Origin: Alphaproteobacteria bacterium
Lineage (GTDB): Bacteria > Pseudomonadota > Alphaproteobacteria > UBA6615
Assembly (NCBI GenBank): GCA_030831135.1
Contig: JAURLR010000127.1
Location: 1-7,235 of the forward strand
Length of the DNA: 7,235 nt
Direction: 5' to 3'
Shown here: piece by piece, positions 1 through 5,911 of the stretch
Numbering within the stretch: the first letter of the stretch is position 1
Layout of the letters: each line of letters starts with the position of its first letter
The notes under the pieces: model-generated
The model's database searches: none
The model's input: the letters and a program-made list of their open reading frames with translations, nothing else
Told to the model about the DNA's origin: nothing
Program-made: the position numbers and the translations under genes

Positions 1-409
1 CACGGGTTTCCTTGCCTTCCGCGATCAGCGTGCCCACGCCGGTCTTGGTGAAGAAGGCCGGAATGCCCGCCCCGCCCGCACGGCAACGCTCTGCCAGCGT
101 GCCCTGGGGATTGAATTCAAGCTCCAGCTCACCGGCGAGGAACTGTGCCTCGAAGGTCTTGTTCTCACCCACATAGGACGAGATCATCTTCTTGACCTGA
201 CGTGTCTGCAGCAGCAGGCCGAGACCGAAATCATCGACACCCGCATTGTTCGACGCGATGGTGAGGTCCTTCACCCCGGAATCCCGGATCGCGAGGATCA
301 TGTGCTCGGGAATGCCGCAAAGGCCGAAGCCACCTGCCAGAATCGTCATGCCGTCGAAAAGGACGCCGTCGAGCGCGGATTTTGCGTCCGAATAAACCTT
401 TTTGCTCAT
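1..409 (-). CDS. scoA: 3-oxoacid CoA-transferase subunit A, N-terminal part (cut by window edge)
   Basis: Subunit A of a two-subunit CoA-transferase (SCOT type). The family moves CoA between succinyl-CoA and acetoacetate or related 3-oxoacids, in the cytoplasm. The visible 136 residues start [13 protein letters not shown] and include the CoA-transferase signature at residues 19-34 ([16 protein letters not shown]), followed by [11 protein letters not shown], the SNNAG stretch and a [17 protein letters not shown] stretch, all typical of this subunit. Family members run to about 230-240 residues, so roughly 100 are missing beyond the left edge; subunit B normally follows directly downstream, which is outside the window. 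The ATG at 409-407 is preceded by AGGG (420-417) seven bases away, and the protein begins at the usual family position. The family is clear. The exact acceptor (acetoacetate, 3-oxoadipate or another acid) cannot be settled from this half. Confidence 0.93.
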   Translation of the reverse strand, partial: MSKKVYSDAKSALDGVLFDGMTILAGGFGLCGIPEHMILAIRDSGVKDLTIASNNAGVDDFGLGLLLQTRQVKKMISSYVGENKTFEAQFLAGELELEFNPQGTLAERCRAGGAGIPAFFTKTGVGTLIAEGKETR

Positions 410-446
410 CTCTCAGCCCTGAATTGTTCATTTCTCGTTGCCGGTA

Positions 447-465
447 CACACGCCGCATGCGTGTG
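447..465. repeat. Inverted repeat 1 in the scoA/transporter divergent region
   Basis: A perfect 7-bp inverted repeat: CACACGC (447-453), a 5-nt spacer, then GCGTGTG (459-465). It would lie in the untranslated leader of scoA if the candidate promoter is right. It could be a regulator half-site pair or an RNA hairpin. There is no T-tract on either side, so it does not look like an intrinsic terminator. Confidence 0.5.
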
Positions 466-467
466 CG

Positions 468-490
468 CCTGTTCCCCCTGTCGGAACAGG
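468..490. promoter_or_regulatory. Inverted repeat 2, possible operator at the scoA start region
   Basis: A perfect 8-bp inverted repeat: CCTGTTCC (468-475), a 7-nt spacer, then GGAACAGG (483-490). Its right arm ends four bases downstream of the candidate minus-strand -10 box (494-499), so it covers the predicted transcription start. A dyad of this size placed there fits a repressor-type operator. No regulator gene is visible in the window, and an RNA hairpin in the scoA leader is the alternative. Confidence 0.4.
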
Positions 491-493
491 GCC

Positions 494-523
494 GATAAAC
501 ACCACACAGCGCCCCGGAGTCAA
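494..523 (-). promoter_or_regulatory. Candidate sigma70-type promoter for scoA
   Basis: On the minus strand there is TTGACT (523-518) as a -35 box, an 18-bp spacer, and TTTATC (499-494) as a weak -10 box. The -35 matches the consensus at five of six bases, the -10 at only three. Transcription would start near 487, giving scoA a leader of about 78 nt. The start would fall inside the right arm of the inverted repeat at 468-490. The call rests on motif matching alone. Confidence 0.4.
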
Positions 524-530
524 ACCTGAC

Positions 531-570
531 AGGAGAGGCAAGTATGCCCAAAACGGCCCCGGCTTCCTAG
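531..570 (+). other. Possible 8-codon minigene or leader peptide with strong ribosome binding site
   Basis: AGGAGAGG (531-538) is the strongest Shine-Dalgarno match in this intergenic region and sits at good spacing before an ATG (544-546). The reading frame is MPKTAPAS and stops at TAG (568-570). A small hairpin follows at once: CCGGCC (576-581), a 5-nt loop, then GGTCGG (587-592), with one G-T pair. The frame does not lead into the transporter gene at 665. It may be a leader peptide for the downstream operon, or chance. I found no convincing plus-strand promoter for it. Confidence 0.2.
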
Positions 571-664
571 CACAACCGGCCTGTCGGGTCGGCATGCAAT
601 CGCAGCGCAGCCCTGCACGCGGCGACTATCGGAAACATTTGGCGCTGGTCTATGGTGATCGCAC

Positions 665-1558
665 ATGTCGCGCAGCCCCACCCCCCTTTCGCCCGCCGTA
701 TTGTCCATCATCCTGATGCTGGGCGCGGTCACGCTGTTTTCCGCCGGGCACGGTCTGGTGCGCTATGCGAGCACGGAACTGCATCCGTTCCAGATTTCCT
801 TCCTGCGGTCGTTTTTCGGGCTGCTCTTCGTCCTGCCGCTGATCATGAAAGGCCCGGATTATTCCGACCTGCGGGTCAAATTGCCCAAGCTGCACCTGAT
901 CCGCGGCGCAACATCCTCGATTGCCACGCTGGCCTGGTTTACCGCCGTGGCGACCATGCCGCTGGGGGAAGCGGTTGCCCTGAACTTCACGGCGCCGCTG
1001 TTTGCCACCATCCTCGCCGCAATCTTCCTGCATGAGGTCGTCCGGGCCAAACGCTGGGCGGCCACCCTGGTCGGTTTCATGGGCGTGATGATCGTCATTC
1101 GTCCCGGCGTGGAAACCGTCCAGCTGGGCGCACTGCTCGCGCTGGGCAGCGCGATGTTGATCTCGGTCAACGTCCTGATGATCCGGGTGATGGCGCAGGT
1201 CGACAGCGCGCGCGCCATTGTCACCTCGTTCAATCTGTTCCTGACCATCTTCACGCTGATCCCGGCAATCTTTGTCTGGGAGAACCCCAGCCTGACCATG
1301 ATCGGTATCACCTTCGGGATCGGCGCCCTGACCACCCTGGCGCATCTGATGCTGACGCGCGCCATGCGGCTTGCCGAAGCCTCCGCCGTCATCCCCCTCG
1401 ACTTCGTGCGTTTGCCCGTCTCCGCCCTGATCGGTTACATCTGGTTCGTGGAGGTGCCCGACCTCTGGACAATCGTGGGCGCCCTGATCATCGGCGTGTC
1501 CGCCATCTACATCGCACGCAACGAGGCGATGGCCGGCCGCAAGAAGACAACATCATGA
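665..1558 (+). CDS. DMT-superfamily (EamA) inner-membrane transporter, first of a tandem pair
   Basis: A 297-residue drug/metabolite transporter with two EamA repeats and about ten membrane helices, expected in the inner membrane. The first repeat covers roughly residues 12-148 and ends with the family block LNFTAPLFATILAAIFLHE (107-124) and RWAATLVGFMGVMIVIRPG (130-148). The second covers about 155-285 and includes DFVRLPVSALIGYIWF (246-261) and GALIIGVSAIYIAR (272-285). The tail is basic (GRKKTTS), as for a cytoplasmic end. The length is normal for a complete EamA protein. The ATG at 665 has GGTGA (654-658) six bases upstream. The stop overlaps the start of the next, paralogous gene by four bases. 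EamA proteins export or import amino acids, nucleosides, sugars and other small metabolites; the substrate cannot be read from the sequence. Confidence 0.92.
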   Translation: MSRSPTPLSPAVLSIILMLGAVTLFSAGHGLVRYASTELHPFQISFLRSFFGLLFVLPLIMKGPDYSDLRVKLPKLHLIRGATSSIATLAWFTAVATMPLGEAVALNFTAPLFATILAAIFLHEVVRAKRWAATLVGFMGVMIVIRPGVETVQLGALLALGSAMLISVNVLMIRVMAQVDSARAIVTSFNLFLTIFTLIPAIFVWENPSLTMIGITFGIGALTTLAHLMLTRAMRLAEASAVIPLDFVRLPVSALIGYIWFVEVPDLWTIVGALIIGVSAIYIARNEAMAGRKKTTS

Positions 1559-2484
1559 GCCCAACCCACCATCCCGACCGCCGCCTGCTCGGCCTGCCAC
1601 GGCAGGTCTGGGGCGCCATCTCCATGGCCGCCGGGGTGATCTGTCTGGCCGGCAATCATTCCATCGTGCGGATCGTAGCCGACGAGGTCGGCGCCTTCGA
1701 GACGTCGGCCCTGCGGTTCATCTGGGCGCTGCCGATGATGCTGCCCTGGATCCTGCGCGGCAAAGGCAATGTCCTGCGGACCGAGCGGCATGGATTGCAT
1801 TTCGTCTCGGCCGCCCTGACAGCCCTAACCACGGCCCTGCTGTTTCTCGGCCTGGCCCATCTACCGGTCGCGCTGGCAACCACCCTCAATTTCACCGCGC
1901 CGCTATTTACCACCATCATGGCCGTGGTGCTGCTCAAGGAACGCGTCGAGATCGCCCGCTGGGCGGCAACGGTTGTGGGTTTCATTGGTGTGCTGGTCAT
2001 CCTGCGGCCGGGCTTTGTTGTCTTCGATCCGGCGATTCTGCTGCCGATTGCCTCGGCGGCCACGCTCGCCCTTTGGTATTTCACGCTCAAGCGTCTCGGG
2101 CGCACAGAATCCACGGCGACGATCACCGTCTACCAGACCATCTGGGCGTCTCTTCTGCTGTTCCTGCTGGCCCTGCCGGAATGGCAGACGCCGAGCTTCA
2201 CCGCGCTCTGGCTGTCGATTGCCATGGCGGCGATGGGCACGGCGGCGATCTTCCTGATGGCACGCGCCTTCGAACTTGCTGATGCCTCGCTCGTGGCCCC
2301 CTTCGACTATGCCCGCCTGCCCTTCGTGGCGCTGTTCGGGTTCATCCTGTTTGACCAGATTCCCGAGCTCTACACCGTGCTGGGGGCCGCCATCATCATC
2401 GGCTCTGCCTTCTATATCGCGCGCCGTGAAACCCGGGCCCGGCCGCGTGTCCCGCTTGACTCCAAAGGCGGCAAGACCGGTTAA
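1555..2484 (+). CDS. DMT-superfamily (EamA) inner-membrane transporter, second of a tandem pair
   Basis: A 309-residue paralogue of the gene before it, again with two EamA repeats and about ten predicted helices. The shared blocks are LNFTAPLFTTIMAVVLLKER (111-130), RWAATVVGFIGVLVILRPG (135-153), DYARLPFVALFGFILF (251-266) and GAAIIIGSAFYIAR (277-290), each close to the matching block of the first copy. It differs by a longer hydrophilic N-terminus (MSPTHHPDRRLLGLPRQ) and a longer charged C-terminal tail. The ATG at 1555 shares ATGA with the TGA of the first gene, and there is no strong Shine-Dalgarno sequence upstream (only an AAGAAG-like stretch), so translational coupling is likely. The LLM monooxygenase follows after 22 bp. 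The pair may work as two independent transporters or as a heteromer; the substrate is unknown. Confidence 0.92.
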   Translation: MSPTHHPDRRLLGLPRQVWGAISMAAGVICLAGNHSIVRIVADEVGAFETSALRFIWALPMMLPWILRGKGNVLRTERHGLHFVSAALTALTTALLFLGLAHLPVALATTLNFTAPLFTTIMAVVLLKERVEIARWAATVVGFIGVLVILRPGFVVFDPAILLPIASAATLALWYFTLKRLGRTESTATITVYQTIWASLLLFLLALPEWQTPSFTALWLSIAMAAMGTAAIFLMARAFELADASLVAPFDYARLPFVALFGFILFDQIPELYTVLGAAIIIGSAFYIARRETRARPRVPLDSKGGKTG

Positions 2485-2494
2485 TACGGCAATT

Positions 2495-2500
2495 GGGGGA
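2495..2500 (+). promoter_or_regulatory. Ribosome binding site that fixes the LLM monooxygenase start
   Basis: GGGGGA lies six bases before the ATG at 2507. The same frame is open back to 2276, inside the transporter gene. This site and the MDYGIFNLM opening, typical of luciferase-like proteins, place the real start at 2507. Confidence 0.6.
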
Positions 2501-2506
2501 AGCATC

Positions 2507-3592
2507 ATGGATTACGGCATTTTCAATCTGATGAACCGGCGGCATCCGTCCCAGACGGTGCCGCAGATGATCGCGGATACGGTCGAGCAGGTGCAGGCCG
2601 CCGAATCCGCCGGGTTCGGAATTTCCTGGTTCACCGAGCATCATTTCTCCAACTATTCGCTCTCGCCCTCGCCACTGATGATGATCGGCCATGTGGCCCC
2701 CCAGACCCTGCGCATCCGCCTGGGATCTGCCGTGGTCCTTCCCGCGCTGTATCAACCCGCGCGCTTGCTTGGTGAGATCGCCTTTGCCGATTGTCTCGCC
2801 GAGGGTCGTCTGGTGCTGGGTCTGGGTGCGGGCTATCAGGCCTATGAACTCACCCGCTTCGGGGTGGAACTGTCGGAAGCCAGCGCGATCACGGACGAGT
2901 GGATCGATTTCCTCTCGCAAGGCCTCGGGCAGGAATCCTTTGAATATCACGGCAAGTATATCGACCTGCCCCAGACCTTTTTCACCGCGAAACCGGCCCA
3001 GGAGCCGCGCCCGGAAATCTGGATCGCGGGCAACAGCCCCGGCTCGCAACGGCGCGCCCTGACCGGAAATCACCCGTTGTTCGTGTCGGGCTTTGGCCGG
3101 GACGTCGACACGCTGGCGGCAATCCGCGCAGAAGCCGATGCGACATGGCAACAGGCAGGCCGCAACCCCGAGGACCTGCAGTTCGGGACGCTGCGGTACT
3201 GCTTTGTCACCGACGACAAGGCCGAGGCGCTGGCCTTCGCCGAAAACGCCCGCTACCAGATTCGCTTGTCACGCTATCTGCGGAAGGGCCAGACGGCGCT
3301 GGACTCAGCATGGCTCCCCGAAGAACCCTTTGAAGACGAGATGTCACCCGAAGACATTCTGGCCTGGAACCCGATCGGGGATGCGGAAACCGTCGCCGAG
3401 AAACTCGTCGCAGAGATCGAGCAGGTCCGCCCGGTCCACACCGCGCTTTACATGACCATGGGCAACACGCCCCACGAATCCGCCATGCGCTCGATCGAAA
3501 AATTCGGCGATGCCGTCATGCCGCTGATAGAGAAAAGCGTCGGCCCCCTTGTGTTGGCTGGCACACCCCTGCCCGCCTATGCCGCCCAGTAA
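2507..3592 (+). CDS. LLM-class flavin-dependent oxidoreductase (luciferase-like monooxygenase)
   Basis: A 361-residue soluble TIM-barrel protein of the bacterial luciferase family, which uses reduced flavin and oxygen (some members F420) to oxidise a small substrate. The N-terminal strand MDYGIFNL, the block WFTEHHFSNYSLSPSP (41-56), and LAEGRLVLGLGAGYQAYEL (97-115) are standard for the family. The EHH at 44-46 resembles the active-site His region of luciferase alpha chains. PEIWIAGNSPGS (169-180) is the usual later barrel strand, and IGDAETVAEKL (290-300) is the near-C-terminal helix with its typical GD(P/A)E motif. The length is normal. The gene sits 22 bp after the transporters and 38 bp before the DUF429-like gene, so co-transcription is likely. 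The substrate cannot be inferred; alkanal monooxygenase labels used for such proteins in databases are usually over-specific. Confidence 0.9.
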   Translation: MDYGIFNLMNRRHPSQTVPQMIADTVEQVQAAESAGFGISWFTEHHFSNYSLSPSPLMMIGHVAPQTLRIRLGSAVVLPALYQPARLLGEIAFADCLAEGRLVLGLGAGYQAYELTRFGVELSEASAITDEWIDFLSQGLGQESFEYHGKYIDLPQTFFTAKPAQEPRPEIWIAGNSPGSQRRALTGNHPLFVSGFGRDVDTLAAIRAEADATWQQAGRNPEDLQFGTLRYCFVTDDKAEALAFAENARYQIRLSRYLRKGQTALDSAWLPEEPFEDEMSPEDILAWNPIGDAETVAEKLVAEIEQVRPVHTALYMTMGNTPHESAMRSIEKFGDAVMPLIEKSVGPLVLAGTPLPAYAAQ

Positions 3593-3603
3593 CGCCCGAT
3601 GAC

Positions 3604-3618
3604 CCATCGATACGATGG
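3604..3618. repeat. Small hairpin in the LLM/DUF429 gap
   Basis: CCATCG (3604-3609), ATA, CGATGG (3613-3618) form a perfect 6-bp inverted repeat with a 3-nt loop. It fills much of the 38-bp gap and ends two bases before the weak Shine-Dalgarno-like GGCGGG (3621-3626) of the next gene. It has no T-tract. It could tune translation of the GTG-started gene downstream, or be chance. Confidence 0.3.
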
Positions 3619-3630
3619 CCGGCGGGTACC

Positions 3631-4635
3631 GTGAACGCGCTCGCCGTCAAACCCCGGCCAACCCTGCAGCCGCCCGCGCTGGTCGCCCATGCCGACTGGT
3701 CGATTGATCCGCGCAAGCGGTCGATTGCCCGCGCCATCCGTACCGCCGACGGGGGCTATATCGCGTTGGCTCCCGAACCGGTCAGCGGTCTCGATGACCT
3801 GTTCGCGCGCCTGAAAGCCGCCGCCGGGGTTGGTGAGACCGCCTTTGTGGGCTTCGACTTTCCACTCGGCGTGCCGCGCGCCTATGCCAAAGCGGCGCGA
3901 ATCGACCGCTTCATGACCGTGCTGCCGAAATTCGGTCGGGGGACGTGGAAGGATTTCTATGCCCCCGCCAACACCGATGACGAAATCGGCTTGCGCCGCC
4001 CGTTCTATCCCAACCGCCCCGGCGGGACGCGCCGGACCCATCTGATCGACGGCTTGCGGCTTTCCGGGCCGGACGAGCTGTTCCGGCTGTGCGATCACCC
4101 CACCAATCTGCGCGCCGCGGCCAATCCGATGTTCTGGACCATGGGGGCACAGCAGGTGGGCAAGGCGGCGATCACCGGCTGGCGGGACCTGATCGCCCCG
4201 GCGCTGCGCCGCGACCCGGCCTTCAATGTCTGGCCCTTTGAAGGGCGGCTCACCGAATTGCTCACCCGCCCCGGCATCACCGCGGCCGAGACCTATCCCG
4301 GGGAAGTCTATGGCCATCTGAAACTCCGGATTGCGGCCTCCAACAAGTCCAAGCTCAACAGCGCGCACCGGCGCGAAGACGCGCCGCGCCTGTTCCAGTG
4401 GGCCGCACAGAACAGGGTGGCGCTGTCCGCAGCGCTGGCCAGCGACATCCGGGATGGCTTTGGTGAGGGCCCGGATGGCGAGGACCGGTTTGACGCCACC
4501 GTCGGGATGTTCGGCATGCTGAATGTCATCTTCGGCCACCGCACATCCGGCGAGCCGGCCGATGCCATCGTCCGCCATATCGAGGGCTGGATTCTGGGGC
4601 TGGACGCCAAAATGCTCCGGCACCCCTCGGACTGA
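3631..4635 (+). CDS. Uncharacterised protein, probable DUF429-like RNase H fold
   Basis: A 334-residue soluble protein of unknown function. It has no signal peptide or membrane segment. Acidic residues fall at positions expected of an RNase H-like (DUF429) fold: D22 in HADWSID on a probable first strand, D76 in VGFDFPLG, E220 in AAETYPGEVYGHLKL, and D285/D288 in EDRFDATVGMFGML. In DUF429 the corresponding elements are a D-containing first strand, an I(D/G)xPLG strand, an E-x-YP segment and a D-A helix. That match is by memory and is an inference. The middle (about 100-200) is rich in Arg, Trp and Pro (RRPFYPNRPGGTRRTH). I take GTG at 3631 as the start; a weak GGCGGG (3621-3626) precedes it, and no other start codon lies between it and the first conserved strand. 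It is 38 bp after the LLM gene and 34 bp before the dehydrogenase. A nuclease role is possible but unproven. Confidence 0.75.
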   Translation: MNALAVKPRPTLQPPALVAHADWSIDPRKRSIARAIRTADGGYIALAPEPVSGLDDLFARLKAAAGVGETAFVGFDFPLGVPRAYAKAARIDRFMTVLPKFGRGTWKDFYAPANTDDEIGLRRPFYPNRPGGTRRTHLIDGLRLSGPDELFRLCDHPTNLRAAANPMFWTMGAQQVGKAAITGWRDLIAPALRRDPAFNVWPFEGRLTELLTRPGITAAETYPGEVYGHLKLRIAASNKSKLNSAHRREDAPRLFQWAAQNRVALSAALASDIRDGFGEGPDGEDRFDATVGMFGMLNVIFGHRTSGEPADAIVRHIEGWILGLDAKMLRHPSD

Positions 4636-4657
4636 CCGAACAAGACAGACACACACA

Positions 4658-4663
4658 AGGGAG
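4658..4663 (+). promoter_or_regulatory. Ribosome binding site that fixes the dehydrogenase start
   Basis: AGGGAG sits six bases before the ATG at 4670. The same frame is open upstream into the DUF429-like gene. This site and the [13 protein letters not shown] opening, the normal SDR start, decide for 4670. Confidence 0.7.
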
Positions 4664-4669
4664 AACAAC

Positions 4670-5431
4670 ATGGACGTGAACGGCAAGGCCGCCATCATCA
4701 CCGGCGGCGGATCAGGGATCGGGGCCGAAGTCGCCCGGCATTGCGCGGCGGCAGGCATGAAGGTCGCGCTGCTCGATGTGAACATGGATGGCGCGAACGC
4801 CGTCGCCGAAGAGATCGGCGGCGTAGCGGTGCAGTGTGATGTCACCAGCGCGGAAAGCGCCGAAGCCGCCATCGCCAGCGCCCGTGAGACCAACGGTGTG
4901 GCAAGCCTGCTGGTGAACTGCGCGGGCATCGCCACACCGGGCCGTATCGTCGGACGCAACGGCCCCCTGCCGCTGGAGAGTTTCAGCTCGGTGATTCAGG
5001 TGAACCTGATCGGCAGCTTCAACATGATCCGCCTGTTCGGCGCGGACCTCTACGGCACCGACCCGATGGAAGACGGCGAACGGGGCCTGATCGTCAACAC
5101 GGCTTCCGTGGCCGCCACCGAAGGCCAGATCGGCCAGGCCGCCTATGCCGCATCCAAGGGCGGCATTGTCTCGCTGACGCTGGTCGCGGCGCGGGAATTC
5201 GCCTCCCAGGGTATCCGCGTCAACACGATTGCACCGGGCCTGATCGACACCCCGATGATGGCCGGCCTGCCCGAAGAGGCCCGCGAAAGCCTCGCCCAGC
5301 AGCCCGAATTCCCCAAGCGCCTCGGCCGGCCCGACGAATACGCCAAGCTGGTGATGCATATGTGCGACAACGTCCTGATAAACGGCACCGTGCTGCGTCT
5401 GGACGGCGCGCTGCGCATGGCTGCGCGGTAG
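4670..5431 (+). CDS. SDR-family dehydrogenase, 3-hydroxyacyl-CoA dehydrogenase type 2 (HSD10-like)
   Basis: A 253-residue Rossmann-fold short-chain dehydrogenase. It shows the cofactor loop TGGGSGIG (11-18), D36 at the end of strand 2 (favouring NAD over NADP), NCAG (83-86), N112, catalytic S146 in NTASVAA, and Y159-x3-K163 in YAASKGG. Several stretches recall human HSD17B10: GQxGQAAYxASKGGIV, IRVxTIAPGL, PFPxRLGxPxEYAxLV and the ending NGxVxRLDGAxRM. That family oxidises 3-hydroxyacyl-CoA esters, including 2-methyl-3-hydroxybutyryl-CoA in isoleucine breakdown. The length matches. It is the last gene of the five-gene plus-strand run and is followed six bases on by a large palindrome. SDR substrate range is broad, so the acyl-CoA assignment is by similarity only. 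Confidence 0.9.
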   Translation: MDVNGKAAIITGGGSGIGAEVARHCAAAGMKVALLDVNMDGANAVAEEIGGVAVQCDVTSAESAEAAIASARETNGVASLLVNCAGIATPGRIVGRNGPLPLESFSSVIQVNLIGSFNMIRLFGADLYGTDPMEDGERGLIVNTASVAATEGQIGQAAYAASKGGIVSLTLVAAREFASQGIRVNTIAPGLIDTPMMAGLPEEARESLAQQPEFPKRLGRPDEYAKLVMHMCDNVLINGTVLRLDGALRMAAR

Positions 5432-5436
5432 CACCT

Positions 5437-5523
5437 CGTCATTGCGAGCCCGAAGGGCGAAGCAATCCAGTTCGGGCTTCGGTGCAGCTGGATTGCTTCG
5501 CCGCGTTGCGCCTCGCAATGACG
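5437..5523. repeat. 87-bp palindromic repeat element between convergent genes
   Basis: A large two-part inverted repeat. The outer arms CGTCATTGCGAG (5437-5448) and CTCGCAATGACG (5512-5523) are perfect over 12 bp. The inner arms GGCGAAGCAATCCAG (5456-5470) and CTGGATTGCTTCGCC (5488-5502) are perfect over 15 bp. The interior and the central 17 nt are unpaired or loosely paired. I recall repeats built on the same CATTGCGAG and GAAGCAATCC blocks as dispersed in many alphaproteobacterial chromosomes. The element fills nearly all of the 102-bp gap between the SDR gene and phhB. It could fold in both transcripts and act as a two-way terminator or RNA-end protector. It has no transposase and no obvious target duplication. 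Confidence 0.85.
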
Positions 5524-5533
5524 GGAACCTCGG

Positions 5534-5824
5534 TTAAGCGGCAATCCCGTCCATGAACGCGGCCAGTTCCATGTCGAGCGCGGTCAGGCCGCCCGCGTCG
5601 TGGGTGGATAGGGTCACGTCCACCTTGTTCCAGACGTTGAACCATTCGGGGTGGTGATCCATCGCCTCGGCCTTGAGGGCGGCGCGGGTCATGAAACCGA
5701 AGGCTTCGTTGAAATCAGCGAAGATGAAGGTCTTGGCGATGGCCTCACGGCCCTCCACGAGTTCCCAGTCGTTGAGCTTCTCAATCGCGGCGTCGCGGGC
5801 GGATATGTCGAGTTTCTCGGCCAT
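5534..5824 (-). CDS. phhB: 4a-hydroxytetrahydrobiopterin dehydratase (pterin-4a-carbinolamine dehydratase)
   Basis: A 96-residue cytoplasmic enzyme that dehydrates 4a-hydroxytetrahydrobiopterin, recycling the pterin cofactor of aromatic amino acid hydroxylases. Active-site motifs are present: MDHHPEW (55-61) with H57 and H58, and [10 protein letters not shown] (72-81) with H75. N-terminal WELVEG and C-terminal [11 protein letters not shown] also fit the family. The length is normal. The ATG at 5824-5822 has AGGAG (5836-5832) seven bases upstream. No phenylalanine hydroxylase gene is visible nearby. In bacteria without one, this protein has been linked to molybdopterin or other pterin metabolism, so its partner is unknown here. 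It is convergent with the SDR gene and divergent from the metallopeptidase gene. Confidence 0.95.
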   Translation of the reverse strand: MAEKLDISARDAAIEKLNDWELVEGREAIAKTFIFADFNEAFGFMTRAALKAEAMDHHPEWFNVWNKVDVTLSTHDAGGLTALDMELAAFMDGIAA

Positions 5825-5874
5825 GATGGGACTCCTAGGCGTTGGATCGTGATTACCACGTTATGTGATGCCGC

Positions 5875-5903
5875 TTGGCCTCGCGATCAAGCATCACTAT
5901 ATG
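5875..5903 (+). promoter_or_regulatory. Candidate promoter for the metallopeptidase, possibly leaderless
   Basis: TTGGCC (5875-5880), a 17-bp spacer, then TATATG (5898-5903). The -10 box matches four of six consensus bases and the -35 mainly its TTG. Initiation about seven bases after the -10 box would fall at 5910-5912, on or beside the ATG at 5912. No Shine-Dalgarno sequence precedes that ATG, which agrees with a leaderless mRNA. Motif matching only. Confidence 0.35.
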
Positions 5904-5911
5904 ATGGCCCT

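Noticed and set aside
447..490. Intrinsic terminators in the divergent intergenic region
   Set aside because: Both dyads lack a T-tract on either strand, and no gene ends here from either side.
231..551. A minus-strand frame crossing the scoA start and the intergenic region
   Set aside because: It overlaps scoA out of frame, is Arg-rich and has no recognisable domain, and it would remove the promoter region of a clear gene.
650..1345. A 231-codon minus-strand frame inside the first transporter gene
   Set aside because: It is the antisense of a membrane protein gene, rich in Gln, Asp, Arg and His by strand bias, with no domain resemblance.
2276..2506. A 77-codon in-frame extension upstream of the LLM monooxygenase
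   Set aside because: It overlaps the second transporter in another frame. The family N-terminus MDYGIF and a good ribosome binding site place the start at 2507.
4523..4669. An in-frame extension upstream of the dehydrogenase
   Set aside because: It lies inside the DUF429-like gene in another frame, and SDR proteins begin just before the cofactor loop, matching the start at 4670.
3577..4959. A 460-codon open frame on the minus strand, longer than either plus-strand gene it covers
   Set aside because: It is antisense to the DUF429-like and dehydrogenase genes, crosses both and their intergenic gap, and has low-complexity Ala/Pro/Arg/Gly composition with no recognisable domain. It fits a GC-rich codon shadow.
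5437..5523. A CRISPR repeat or MITE with target-site duplication
   Set aside because: There is only one unit, no regular spacers, and no flanking direct repeats that I could see. It fits a REP-like palindrome.
5651..5911. An 87-codon extension upstream of the metallopeptidase
   Set aside because: It is antisense to phhB and resembles no metallopeptidase N-terminus. The family length fits a start at 5912 or 5927.
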